Positions 51,302 to 59,921 of a stretch of DNA of 64,000 nt are shown in pieces. The stretch comes from Kluyvera sp036759925 (lineage in GTDB: Bacteria; Pseudomonadota; Gammaproteobacteria; Enterobacterales; Enterobacteriaceae): the NCBI RefSeq assembly GCF_036759925.1, contig NZ_JAPKIB010000002.1, positions 186,001-250,000 on the forward strand, given 5' to 3'. The translations under genes were made by a program, and so were the position numbers. A model generated the notes under the pieces. That model was not told where the DNA came from, did no database searches, and saw only the letters and a program-made list of their open reading frames with translations. Position 1 is the first letter of the stretch. The number at the start of each line of letters is the position of its first letter.

Positions 51302-53338
51302 TTATGGCTTGCCTGCCCAGACGACCATCACTTTATCCCCAGCTGTTTCACGAACAAAACCATAGCCCTGCGGCAGAGTGAGAGTGGTCTGCTTGCCTGC
51401 GCCGATAGCAGGGTGACGGGCGCGGAACTGGCCCAGCATTTGCCAGTGCGCGACGGCAGCGGCAGATTGGCCGGTCACGTCCTGCCAGTTCATCTGCGAG
51501 CGGGTGCCCTGTAGTGGGTCTGAACCGGTTGGCCCAAAGGGACGCCTGGACTCATCGCCGTAGAAAATCTGTACGGCTCCAGGGGCAAGCAGCAGCAGTT
51601 CGGCTGCGTTGTTGCCTTTCTCGCGGAACAGGCGGGTATCGTGTGATGACAGGTAGCTTAAGACGTTGAAGCTTTGCAGCTTATCGGCCATCTGCTGCCA
51701 GGTCATATCGATATTGGCCAGGCAGTCGGTGGCCTTTGCCGCCTGATCCTGGTAGTCGAAGTTGATCATCGCATCGAAGCCGTGGCGGTAGTAGTCGCTC
51801 TCCATCACACCATGTCCCCAAGCTTCACCGGTCATCCAGAACGGTGCGGCGTCGAGCGCTTTTTGCGGGTTGGCTTTCTTCCACGCGGCTAAAGCCTCGA
51901 TAGATTGCGTTTTGAGCTGCTGCCAGGCGGCCATCTCAACGTGTTTGGCGGTATCCACCCGGAAGCCGTCAATGCCGTAGTCGCGTACCCATTGACTGAG
52001 CCAGTGGGTGAGATAGTCGCGCGGCGTGTAACCCTCGATGGCTTTGGCGTGGGTATCTGGCTTATTGCGGTAGAAATTTGGCAGCCCGCTCGGCGAAGTA
52101 GACTCGGTTTTCAGGTCCGGCAGGAACGCCAGCGACATGGTTAAATCATCAAAACCGGGGTTATCGTAATCACCAATATCCGTGCGGATCCACGCTTTAC
52201 CCCACCATTTTTCCCACGCGGCTTTATCGCTAAAGTTGATGTAATCGTTGAAGCTATGCCAGGTCTGGCCGGGACCCGGTTTCCAGTCAGTCCACTGCTG
52301 GCCCAGCGTTTTCGTGATGTCATCGCCTTTAAGATAGAGCGCGCCGAACTGGTACTGCTGCATATCAGCAAGGGTAGCGTAGCCGGTGTGGTTCATTACT
52401 ATGTCGAACAGAATGCGGATGCCGCGCTGATGTGCGCTATCAACCAATGCGCGCAGGTCGCTTTCGGTACCCATATTGGCGTCCAGGCGCGTCCAGTCCT
52501 GGGTGTAATAGCCGTGATAGGCGTAGTGCGGGAAGTCGCCTTTTGTGCCACCGCCAACCCAGCCGTGGATCTGCTCGAGCGGAGAGCTAATCCACAGTGC
52601 ATTCACCCCCAGTTTTTGCAGATAGTCGAGTTTGCTGGTCAAGCCTTTCAGATCGCCGCCGTGGAAGGTACCAATCTCCTCCATGCCATCGTTATGGCGG
52701 CCATAGCTATGGTCGTTGCTCGGATCGCCGTTGACGAAGCGGTCGGTTAACACGAAATAGACCGTGGCGTTGTGCCAACTGAACGGCGCAGTGCCGGAGA
52801 CTTCCGCGCTTTCAAGCAGCAGGAGTCCGTTACTGTTATCGGCGGGACGCAGCGTGACCTTTCCCTGTTTTACCGTCGCCGTCTGGCCACTGTAAAAATC
52901 ACGCACGGTACTGCCTTCCGGGAACGTGTTGGTGACGTCCAGCGTCAACGGTTTTCCGTCCCAGCGCGGGCACTGACGGACGGCCACTGGGTTTGCGCTG
53001 TCCTGGGCATCGTTTTGTACCGCGATGGTCAGCGTTGGCGTCCCTGAGCGGGTATCAACCTCCAGCACGTAGCTGCCGTCACGGAAGAGACGCCACTGTG
53101 GCGCTTCGCCCTGGCACGGTTCCAGCGACAGCATTTGGTTGAGACGGATGGGTGAAGCGGGCTGCCAGCACTGTTGGTCAAAATGCAGTCTTAGAGGGCG
53201 AGTACCCTTAGCGAGCATTTTTTGGCTGCTGAATTTCCCGGTGCCTTCTGCCGAAAAGGCCGGAAAGCCCTCGCTGGACCAGCTGGCTGCGCCGGCAAAA
53301 GTGGGAATTAGTAGCGGTATCAGAGCGACGAATTTCAT
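51302..53338 (-). CDS. malS: Periplasmic alpha-amylase MalS
   Basis: Periplasmic GH13 amylase cutting longer maltodextrins. 678 residues with a signal peptide (FVALIPLLIPTFAGA), a roughly 190-residue N-terminal beta domain with paired cysteines, and the catalytic barrel: VVMNH-like DIVMNHTG, GFRVDTAKH (nucleophile Asp), MTGEAWGHG (acid Glu) and LSSHDTRLF (third Asp). Lies between avtA and bax, as in E. coli, where it belongs to the MalT regulon. Confidence 0.96.
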   Translation of the reverse strand: MKFVALIPLLIPTFAGAASWSSEGFPAFSAEGTGKFSSQKMLAKGTRPLRLHFDQQCWQPASPIRLNQMLSLEPCQGEAPQWRLFRDGSYVLEVDTRSGTPTLTIAVQNDAQDSANPVAVRQCPRWDGKPLTLDVTNTFPEGSTVRDFYSGQTATVKQGKVTLRPADNSNGLLLLESAEVSGTAPFSWHNATVYFVLTDRFVNGDPSNDHSYGRHNDGMEEIGTFHGGDLKGLTSKLDYLQKLGVNALWISSPLEQIHGWVGGGTKGDFPHYAYHGYYTQDWTRLDANMGTESDLRALVDSAHQRGIRILFDIVMNHTGYATLADMQQYQFGALYLKGDDITKTLGQQWTDWKPGPGQTWHSFNDYINFSDKAAWEKWWGKAWIRTDIGDYDNPGFDDLTMSLAFLPDLKTESTSPSGLPNFYRNKPDTHAKAIEGYTPRDYLTHWLSQWVRDYGIDGFRVDTAKHVEMAAWQQLKTQSIEALAAWKKANPQKALDAAPFWMTGEAWGHGVMESDYYRHGFDAMINFDYQDQAAKATDCLANIDMTWQQMADKLQSFNVLSYLSSHDTRLFREKGNNAAELLLLAPGAVQIFYGDESRRPFGPTGSDPLQGTRSQMNWQDVTGQSAAAVAHWQMLGQFRARHPAIGAGKQTTLTLPQGYGFVRETAGDKVMVVWAGKP

Positions 53339-53397
53339 TCCAGGATCCTTGCGCCAACGAATTTTCCTTCAGTGTGCCAGTCGCTTATCGCGTTGTG

Positions 53398-53419
53398 CTC
53401 CTCCTGGCAAAAGGAGGAG
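53398..53419. promoter_or_regulatory. Possible divergent MalT-box pair upstream of malS
   Basis: CTCCTCCT (53398-53405) and AGGAGGAG (53412-53419) form an inverted repeat. Each arm carries GGAGGA, which fits the core GGA(T/G)GA of MalT boxes, about 60-80 bp before the malS start. MalT control of malS is known in E. coli; assignment of these bases is inference. The rest of the 307-bp malS-bax gap has no recognisable gene. Confidence 0.45.
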
Positions 53420-53567
53420 AAGCAGGGCTGAGTGATGGCGGTCAAAAAATGAACTAAAATGAGAGGTGGCTGACATTTTGCCTGCGCAATTTGTCTTATG
53501 CTGAATCGCGTCCAGATGGCGTTTCGGAATCGGACTATTTCCTGAGCGTGCGTTGGCGGGGTATTTT

Positions 53568-53576
53568 TGCTATAAT
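53568..53576 (+). promoter_or_regulatory. Extended -10 promoter of bax
   Basis: TGCTATAAT (extended -10 with consensus TATAAT at 53571-53576), about 70 bp upstream of the bax start. No good -35 is seen at 17 bp, consistent with an extended -10 promoter. Confidence 0.55.
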
Positions 53577-53645
53577 TTGAGATTCAGCTCTCAATTTTTT
53601 GAAATAATAAGGCGTTGGAATGATTAAATCCGACCAGGAGACCTA

Positions 53646-54500
53646 ATGATATCGACTCCCATTCGACGATATGGGGCCGCGATACTTATGTTACTCATCT
53701 GTACTTTTTCAGGTGGGGTGTTTGCAACAACACACACGGTAACGAAGCATCCGAAAGCCTCGGTAACAAAGCATACGAAGGCGACGGCACCAAAAGTAAC
53801 AAAGGCAAGTTATAGCAAGGCAAGCAGTAAACAAGAGTATTCTCGCAATAGTGTAAAGAGCAGTTCACTTCCTGATTTGCGAAAATACCCTTCCGGAACC
53901 CCAAGGAAAAGAGCGTTTCTCCGGACGGTAATGCCTTATATCACAAGTCAAAATGCGGCTATTACTGCCGATCGTAACTGGCTGGTTTCTAAACAGTACG
54001 AAGGCCGCTGGTCGCCGTCTGAACGTGCGCGTCTGAAAGATATCGCCGCGCGTTACAAAGTCAGCTGGAACGGCAACACCCGTAAGGTGCCGTGGAATTT
54101 GCTGCTTGAGCGTGTCGACATTATCCCAGGCAGCATGGTCGCTACCATGGCTGCTGCAGAAAGCGGTTGGGGAACCTCTAAGCTGGCACGGGCTAATAAC
54201 AACCTGTTCGGCATGAAATGCGGCAAAGGTTGTAAAAATGGCGCAGGTTCAGTGAACGGTTACACCAAGTTTGATTCCGTAAAGGAGTCCGTTCAGGCCT
54301 ACGCAGCTAACCTGAATACGCACCCGGCTTATGCCTCGTTCCGTAAATCTCGCGCTCAGATGCGTAAGTCGGATCAGGAACTCACCGCCACGGCGATGAT
54401 TCATAAGCTGAAAGGGTATTCGACCAAGGGTTCAAGCTATAACGACTACCTGTTCGCGATGTACCAGGATAACCAACGTCTGATTGCCGCCCATATGTAA
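53646..54500 (+). CDS. bax: Bax family protein, predicted N-acetylglucosaminidase
   Basis: 284-residue exported protein: signal peptide at about 1-28 (ILMLLICTFSGGVFA), a low-complexity Lys/Thr/Ser segment (30-75) with repeated TKHxKA-like units, then a FlgJ/glucosaminidase-type domain (about 140-280) with the catalytic Glu in ATMAAAESGWGTSKLARANN. Probably acts on murein in the periplasm; the physiological role is undefined. The Lys-rich linker is about ten residues longer than I remember for E. coli. Confidence 0.93.
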   Translation: MISTPIRRYGAAILMLLICTFSGGVFATTHTVTKHPKASVTKHTKATAPKVTKASYSKASSKQEYSRNSVKSSSLPDLRKYPSGTPRKRAFLRTVMPYITSQNAAITADRNWLVSKQYEGRWSPSERARLKDIAARYKVSWNGNTRKVPWNLLLERVDIIPGSMVATMAAAESGWGTSKLARANNNLFGMKCGKGCKNGAGSVNGYTKFDSVKESVQAYAANLNTHPAYASFRKSRAQMRKSDQELTATAMIHKLKGYSTKGSSYNDYLFAMYQDNQRLIAAHM

Positions 54501-54514
54501 TCGACGCTGCAATT

Positions 54515-54546
54515 GAAAAAGGCCTTCCACTGGAAGGCCTTTTTTT
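54515..54546. terminator. Bidirectional terminator between bax and xylR
   Basis: AAAAAGGCCTTCCA / TGGAAGGCCTTTTT hairpin with a one-base loop and T6 tail, between the convergent bax and xylR genes. Confidence 0.92.
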
Positions 54547-54557
54547 ATGCCGCTGGT

Positions 54558-55742
54558 TCAGGTCTGAATCAAGGATTCACTGTGCTGCTCGCGATACTCT
54601 TTTGGCGTGGTGTCATACTCTTTCTTAAACACCGAATAGAAGTACTGCAACGAGGGATATCCGCACATCTGCGAGATCTCGTTAATCGACAGAGAGGTTG
54701 AAACCAGCAGGCTGCGGGCTTTTTCCAGCTTTTCGCTGTGGATAACCGCATGAATCGTTTCCCCTACCTCCTCTTTAAAACGCTTCTCGAGGTTTGAGCG
54801 GGAGATCCCCACCGAGTCCAGCACCTGCTCCACCTTAATGCCCTTACAGGCGTTATTGCGGATGTAGTGCATCGCCTGAATCACCGCCGGGTCATTCAAT
54901 GAACGATAGTCGGTGGAGCGTCGCTCCATCACCCTCATCGGGGGAACCAGCACGCGCTGGAGCGGCAGGACTTCGTTATCGAGCAACCGCTGCATCAGTT
55001 TTGCCGCCTGATACCCCATCTGCCTGGCCCCTTGCGCCACGGAGGAGAGGGCCACGCGCGAGAGATAGCGGGTCAACTCTTCGTTATCGATGCCAATCAC
55101 GCACAGCTTCTCCGGTACCGGAATATGCAGATGCTCGCAGGCTTGCAGGACATGGCGGGCGCGGGAGTCGGTAACGGCGATAATGCCGGTTTGCGGCGGG
55201 AGAGTTTGCAGCCAATCGGCCAGCCGATTTTGCGCATGCTGCCAGTTTTCCGGCGCGGTCTGCTGGCCCTGGTAGATGACGCCGCGATATTTCTCTTTGG
55301 CGACGATCTGGCTAAAGGCATATTCGCGCTCCTCGGCCCAGCGTTTGCCGCTAGCGGAGGGCAGCCCGTAAAACGCAAAGCGATGCACCCCTTTTTCCTT
55401 CAGGTGCAGAAAGGCGCTTTCAACCAGCGCATAGTTATCGGTGGCGATATAGTGAACGGGAGGATACTGTTCCTGGCGGTGATAGGAGCCGCCTACGCCG
55501 ACGATGGGGACGTTGACGTCGGTCAGGAGCGCTTCGATGGTCGGGTCGTCGTAGTCGGCGATAACGCCATCGCCCAGCCACTCTTTGATGTTTTCGATAC
55601 GTGCGCGGAAGTCTTCTTCTATGAAGATATCCCACTCAGATTGCGACGCCTGTAAGTATTCGCCCACGCCTTCAACCACCTGACGGTCAAAGGCTTTATT
55701 GGCATTGAATAGCAGCGTCACGCGGTGACGTTTTCCAAACAT
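54558..55742 (-). CDS. xylR: Xylose operon regulator XylR
   Basis: D-xylose-responsive activator of xylAB and xylFGH. 394 residues: an N-terminal periplasmic-binding-protein-like ligand domain (VTLLFNANKAFDRQVVEGVG onward, about 1-275) and a C-terminal AraC double helix-turn-helix (about 290-390) with ILDSVG-like VEQVLDSVGISRSNLEKRF and INEISQMCGYPSLQYFYSVF. It is downstream of xylH on the same strand, separated by 70 bp with a strong hairpin. Confidence 0.97.
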   Translation of the reverse strand: MFGKRHRVTLLFNANKAFDRQVVEGVGEYLQASQSEWDIFIEEDFRARIENIKEWLGDGVIADYDDPTIEALLTDVNVPIVGVGGSYHRQEQYPPVHYIATDNYALVESAFLHLKEKGVHRFAFYGLPSASGKRWAEEREYAFSQIVAKEKYRGVIYQGQQTAPENWQHAQNRLADWLQTLPPQTGIIAVTDSRARHVLQACEHLHIPVPEKLCVIGIDNEELTRYLSRVALSSVAQGARQMGYQAAKLMQRLLDNEVLPLQRVLVPPMRVMERRSTDYRSLNDPAVIQAMHYIRNNACKGIKVEQVLDSVGISRSNLEKRFKEEVGETIHAVIHSEKLEKARSLLVSTSLSINEISQMCGYPSLQYFYSVFKKEYDTTPKEYREQHSESLIQT

Positions 55743-55770
55743 GGTTCAGGGTTCCTCGTGAATCATGAGG

Positions 55771-55800
55771 GGTGTTGCCGTCATGGGGAACGGCAACACC
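55771..55800 (-). terminator. Hairpin between xylR and xylH
   Basis: GGTGTTGCCGT (55771-55781) pairs with ACGGCAACACC (55790-55800), loop of 8 nt. It sits 12 bp after the xylH stop. No T-tract follows, so it may protect the xylFGH mRNA end or cause partial termination before xylR. Confidence 0.6.
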
Positions 55801-55812
55801 ACGGCTGGGCAA

Positions 55813-56994
55813 TCAAGCACGCCGTTTGGTTGCGGAATCCATCCAGACGGCAAGTAATAAAATTGCACCTTTGACGATATATTGCCAGAAAGTGGGCACG
55901 TCCATCATACTCATTCCGTTGTCGAGTGAAGCCATAATAAATGCCCCCATCACCGCGCCGGCAACGCTGCCGACACCACCCGCCAGGCTGGTTCCACCGA
56001 TAACGCAGGCGGCAATGGCATCCAGTTCGGCAATGTTCCCGGCAGACGGCGAACCTGCCCCCAGACGTGAGCTAAGAATCAGCCCGGCAATCGCGACCAT
56101 CAGGCCATTAATGGCAAAGACCGCAAGCTTATTGCGCTCAACGTTAATACCGGAGAGACGCGCCGCTTCGATATTGCCGCCAATGGCGTAAATGCGCCGA
56201 CCAAAGGCGGTGCGGGTTGCCATAAACATCCCTGCTAATAGCAGCAGTGTGAGCAGAAGTACCGGCGTTGGGACACCGCGATAATCGTTGAGCAACCAGA
56301 TGGCGCCTAGCACAATCACCGCCGTCAGCGCCTGACGTCCCACCACGCTGCTGGATGCTGGTGTACCAAGCCCCATCGACTGACGGCGCATCCGCCCACG
56401 CCATTGCCAGGCCACAAACGCCATCAGCCCGATGGCACCGAAGGTAAAGCCGATGCCGTTTGGCAGGTAGCTTTGACCAATCTGCGACATGGCCGCGCTG
56501 GTAGGGGAAACGGTGGTGCCGTTAGTGATGCCAATCAGAATGCCGCGGAAGGCGAGCATCCCGGCCAGGGTGACAATAAACGACGGCACTTTGCGATAGG
56601 CCACCCACCATCCGTTCCAGGCACCGAGCACCAGACCCATTGCCAGCGTAACGACAATGGTCAGCGGTAGCGGCCAGCCCAGCCAGACGTCAAAAATAGC
56701 GGCAGCACCGCCCAGCAGGCCCATCATGGAACCGACAGAAAGGTCGATTTCGGCGGAGATAATCACAAACACCATGCCGACGGCGAGAATGCCGGTGATG
56801 GCGGTCTGGCGCAGCAGGTTAGAGACGTTTCGCGCGCTGAGGTAAGCGCCTTCGGTGGTCCAGGTGAAGAACAGCATAATCACAATAATGGCCGCGATCA
56901 TGACGAAGACCTGCAGGTTAAGCGATTTTAGCCGCAGCGCAGGGGCGGATGCAGGGGCCGCCAGTTTGATTTCAGACGGGTTGTTTTTCGACAT
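55813..56994 (-). CDS. xylH: Xylose ABC transporter permease XylH
   Basis: 393-residue inner-membrane permease of the ribose/xylose (CUT2) family with about 10-11 helices: GMVFVIISAEIDLSVGSMMG, the signature SFIVTLAGMLAFRGI, and GINVERNKLAVFAINGLMVAI (split) near the ATPase-contact loop. It starts at MSKNNPSEIK; the ORF is open three codons upstream. The 5' end overlaps xylG by 23 bp. Confidence 0.96.
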   Translation of the reverse strand: MSKNNPSEIKLAAPASAPALRLKSLNLQVFVMIAAIIVIMLFFTWTTEGAYLSARNVSNLLRQTAITGILAVGMVFVIISAEIDLSVGSMMGLLGGAAAIFDVWLGWPLPLTIVVTLAMGLVLGAWNGWWVAYRKVPSFIVTLAGMLAFRGILIGITNGTTVSPTSAAMSQIGQSYLPNGIGFTFGAIGLMAFVAWQWRGRMRRQSMGLGTPASSSVVGRQALTAVIVLGAIWLLNDYRGVPTPVLLLTLLLLAGMFMATRTAFGRRIYAIGGNIEAARLSGINVERNKLAVFAINGLMVAIAGLILSSRLGAGSPSAGNIAELDAIAACVIGGTSLAGGVGSVAGAVMGAFIMASLDNGMSMMDVPTFWQYIVKGAILLLAVWMDSATKRRA

Positions 56995-58513
56995 GACGTT
57001 CACTCCTTAAGGCGGCTTCCATCACTTGTTCCTGAGTCAGATTGTCGTTGACCAGGTTGGCTTTTAATTTCCCTTCATGCATCACCAGCACCCGGTCGCT
57101 CAGACCCAGTACCTCCGGCAATTCAGAAGAAATAACGATGACGGCAATCCCTTGCTGTACCAGTTGATTGATAAGCTTATAGATTTCGTACTTCGCGCCG
57201 ATATCGATCCCACGCGTGGGTTCATCCAGAATGAGGATGCGTGGATTGAGCAGCAGACAGCGCGCCAGAATGGCTTTTTGCTGGTTGCCGCCGCTCAGGC
57301 GACCAATGGCGAGATCCGGCGAAGAGGTTTTGACCTTCAGGCGTTGAATGGATTGCAAAATGCACTGCTGCTCTTTGGCATCATCCAGGCTGCTGAGCGC
57401 GCCGCTGAAGTCGCCTAGCGCTGCGAGCGTAATGTTTTTACCGACCGCCATCACCGACACGATGCCATCTTTTTTGCGGTCCTCCGGTACCATCGCAATA
57501 CCGTGGGCGATGGCCTGCTGGCAGTTGCGGATATCCACCGGCTTGCCATCAATAAAGATTTTTCCCTCCCAGCGCCCGCGCCATACGCCAAACAGGCACT
57601 GTACCGCCTCGGTTCTCCCGGCGCCGACCAGACCCGCGATACCGAGGATCTCCCCGCGCTTTAGGCTAAAGGAGATGTCGTTAACGCGTTTAATATGGCG
57701 GTTCACGGGGTGCCAGGCAGTGAGGTGCTCCACACGTAGAATTTCATCACCGGCGGAGTGAGGTTCACTCGGATAAAGCGCGGTCAGTTCGCGTCCGACC
57801 ATCATGGTGATGATGTCATCTTCGGTCATATTGGTGGCATCGCGGGTGCCAATGTGCTGACCGTCGCGGATCACGCAGATGGTGTCTGAGATGGCTTTGA
57901 CTTCGTTGAGCTTGTGGGAGATGTAGACGCAGGCGATGCCGTGGTTTTGCAGATCGCGAATAATCCCCAGCAGCACACCGGTTTCCTGCTCGGTTAACGA
58001 CGCGGTGGGTTCGTCGAGGATCAGCAGTCGAACCTGTTTATTCAGCGCTTTGGCAATTTCAACCAACTGCTGTTGCCCGAGCCCTAAATCTCCCACTCGC
58101 GTATCCGGTGAAATGGCCAGGTTGACCTGCGCGAGCAGCTTTTCGCAGCGCAACGTCATGGTGTCGTAATCCAGCACGCCGTGGCGGCTAATTTCCGCAC
58201 CGAGGAAAATGTTCTCCAGCACGGTCAAATGCTTAACCAGCGCCAGCTCCTGGTGAATAATGGCAATGCCTTTACGCTCGGTGTCGCGAATATGCGTCGG
58301 CTGTAGCGTCTCACCGGCAAAAACGATTTCCCCTTCATAGCTGCCATGCGGGTAAATACCGCATAGCACCTTCATTAAAGTCGATTTCCCTGAACCATTT
58401 TCGCCGCACAGGGAAACCACCTCGCCGGGGTTTAATCGCAGGCTGACATTATCAATCGCCTTCACCACCCCGAAGGTTTTGGTGATGTTTTTCATTTCGA
58501 GTAAATACGGCAT
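56972..58513 (-). CDS. xylG: Xylose ABC transporter ATP-binding protein XylG
   Basis: 513-residue double-cassette ATPase. The first domain has Walker A GENGSGKST, signature LGLGQQQLVEIAKAL and Walker B LLILDEPTASL. The second has a degenerate Walker A (GLVGAGRTEAV), signature LSGGNQQKAILAR and Walker B ILILDEPTRGID, as usual for CUT2 ATPases. Lies between xylF (57 bp upstream) and xylH. Confidence 0.97.
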   Translation of the reverse strand: MPYLLEMKNITKTFGVVKAIDNVSLRLNPGEVVSLCGENGSGKSTLMKVLCGIYPHGSYEGEIVFAGETLQPTHIRDTERKGIAIIHQELALVKHLTVLENIFLGAEISRHGVLDYDTMTLRCEKLLAQVNLAISPDTRVGDLGLGQQQLVEIAKALNKQVRLLILDEPTASLTEQETGVLLGIIRDLQNHGIACVYISHKLNEVKAISDTICVIRDGQHIGTRDATNMTEDDIITMMVGRELTALYPSEPHSAGDEILRVEHLTAWHPVNRHIKRVNDISFSLKRGEILGIAGLVGAGRTEAVQCLFGVWRGRWEGKIFIDGKPVDIRNCQQAIAHGIAMVPEDRKKDGIVSVMAVGKNITLAALGDFSGALSSLDDAKEQQCILQSIQRLKVKTSSPDLAIGRLSGGNQQKAILARCLLLNPRILILDEPTRGIDIGAKYEIYKLINQLVQQGIAVIVISSELPEVLGLSDRVLVMHEGKLKANLVNDNLTQEQVMEAALRSERHVEKQPV

Positions 58514-58570
58514 AAGTGCTTGTGCTCCGCGTAAGCCAGGCTGCCCCAGCGCGAGGCCGGGGCGGGCCGT

Positions 58571-59563
58571 TTAGAGTTCGCTCTTCTTATGGAAACCGTC
58601 TTTCACTACGGTCTCGTCAATATTGGTTTTATTGACTTCAATCGGGGTCAGTAGGCGGGACGGTACATCTTTCAGCCCGTTATTCAGCGTGGCATCGGCT
58701 TTAGGCTGTTTTCCGTTACCGAGTTCGACGGCAATTTCTGCCGCGCTGTTGGCCAGCAATGTAATCGGCTTATACACGGTCATGGTCTGCGTGCCGTTGA
58801 TGATGCGCTTCACGCCTGCGAGATCGGCATCCTGGCCTGAAATGGCCACCTTGCCAGCCAGGCCCTGGGCGCTGAGTGCTTGAATGGCGCCCCCTGCGGT
58901 AGCATCGTTAGAGGCGACCACGGCATCCACTTTGTTATTGTTGGCGGTGAGGGCGTTTTCCATGATTTTCAGCGCATTTTCCGGCAGCCAGCCGTCAACC
59001 CATTGATCGCCTACGACTTTAATCTTGCCGTCATCAATATAAGGTTTTAATACTTTCATCTGCCCGGCACGGAACAGCTTGGCATTATTATCAACCGGCG
59101 AGCCGCCCATCAGGAAATAATTTCCCTGAGGGACCTGGTTGACCAGACTTTGTGCCTGCATTTCACCGACTTTTTCATTGTCGAAGGAAATATAAAAATC
59201 GATATCCGCGTTATTAATCATGCGGTCATAGGCTAATACTTTAATGCCTTCTTGTTTGGCTTCTTTAATTACGTTACTAAGTACTTGCCCGTTATAAGGA
59301 ATAATAACAAGGACATCCACGCCGCGGTTGATCATATTTTCTATCTGCGACATTTGCGTCTCTTCGTTGCCGTTGGCGGACTGCACGAAGACCTGCGCGC
59401 CAAGCTGTTCGGCCTTGTTCACGAAAATGTCACGGTCTTTCTGCCAGCGCTCCAGGCGCAGGTCATCAATAGCCATACCGATTTTGACTTCTTTAGCACT
59501 GCTCGCCATGCTGGTGAGAAGTAGCGATGCGCAGAGTGTGAGGCAAAGGTTCTTTATCTTCAT
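58571..59563 (-). CDS. xylF: D-xylose periplasmic binding protein XylF
   Basis: 330-residue periplasmic receptor of the XylFGH importer; signal peptide 1-23 (LCLTLCASLLLTSMASSA), mature part beginning KEVKIGMAIDDLRLERWQKD. Ligand-site segments INRGVDVLVIIPYNGQ, GGSPVDNNAKLF and VASNDATAGG are intact. The ORF is open 25 codons upstream, but the signal peptide fixes the start at 59563. First gene of xylFGH, divergent from xylA. Confidence 0.97.
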   Translation of the reverse strand: MKIKNLCLTLCASLLLTSMASSAKEVKIGMAIDDLRLERWQKDRDIFVNKAEQLGAQVFVQSANGNEETQMSQIENMINRGVDVLVIIPYNGQVLSNVIKEAKQEGIKVLAYDRMINNADIDFYISFDNEKVGEMQAQSLVNQVPQGNYFLMGGSPVDNNAKLFRAGQMKVLKPYIDDGKIKVVGDQWVDGWLPENALKIMENALTANNNKVDAVVASNDATAGGAIQALSAQGLAGKVAISGQDADLAGVKRIINGTQTMTVYKPITLLANSAAEIAVELGNGKQPKADATLNNGLKDVPSRLLTPIEVNKTNIDETVVKDGFHKKSEL

Positions 59564-59921
59564 AATCGTAATGCCTTCTGTAGGGATAGGAGATGAGATT
59601 GGCGATAAAAGAAACAGAGATGACTTAACACGCAGCAAATTTTTAACATGTATACGCCTGCTGGCAATTACAGATTTTTATCTTCCCATTACGATATTTC
59701 GTTTAATTGTCAATTTTTGACCGCGATCTGATTTTAAAATTACCGTATGCAAAATTTACTCACATAAAGCGAGGCGGATTCCTATTTATTTTGCGAGCCA
59801 GCGCACATTTGTGGATTCTCTTAATAGCAGTGTGAAATAACGTAATTGAGCTACCGCAAATCAGAATTCAGTATTACAACACGAAGTATTCCTCGCCGCG
59901 TGTCAGATTATGGAGTTCATT
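59564..59921. promoter_or_regulatory. xylF/xylA divergent control region
   Basis: A 358-bp divergent regulatory region without genes. The xylA-proximal half (about 59786-59850) closely resembles the E. coli xyl region that I remember, with a CRP site and a GAAATAAC-GTAATTGAG XylR-type half-site array at 59834-59850. The xylF-proximal half (59640-59760) is AT-rich and probably carries the second XylR site and the xylF promoter, which I could not delimit. Confidence 0.75.
59792..59807. promoter_or_regulatory. CRP site in the xyl control region
   Basis: TGCGA-GCCAGC-GCACA has the spacing and near-symmetry of a CRP site (TGTGA-N6-TCACA). One central site between divergent xyl promoters is the known arrangement in E. 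coli. Confidence 0.7.
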
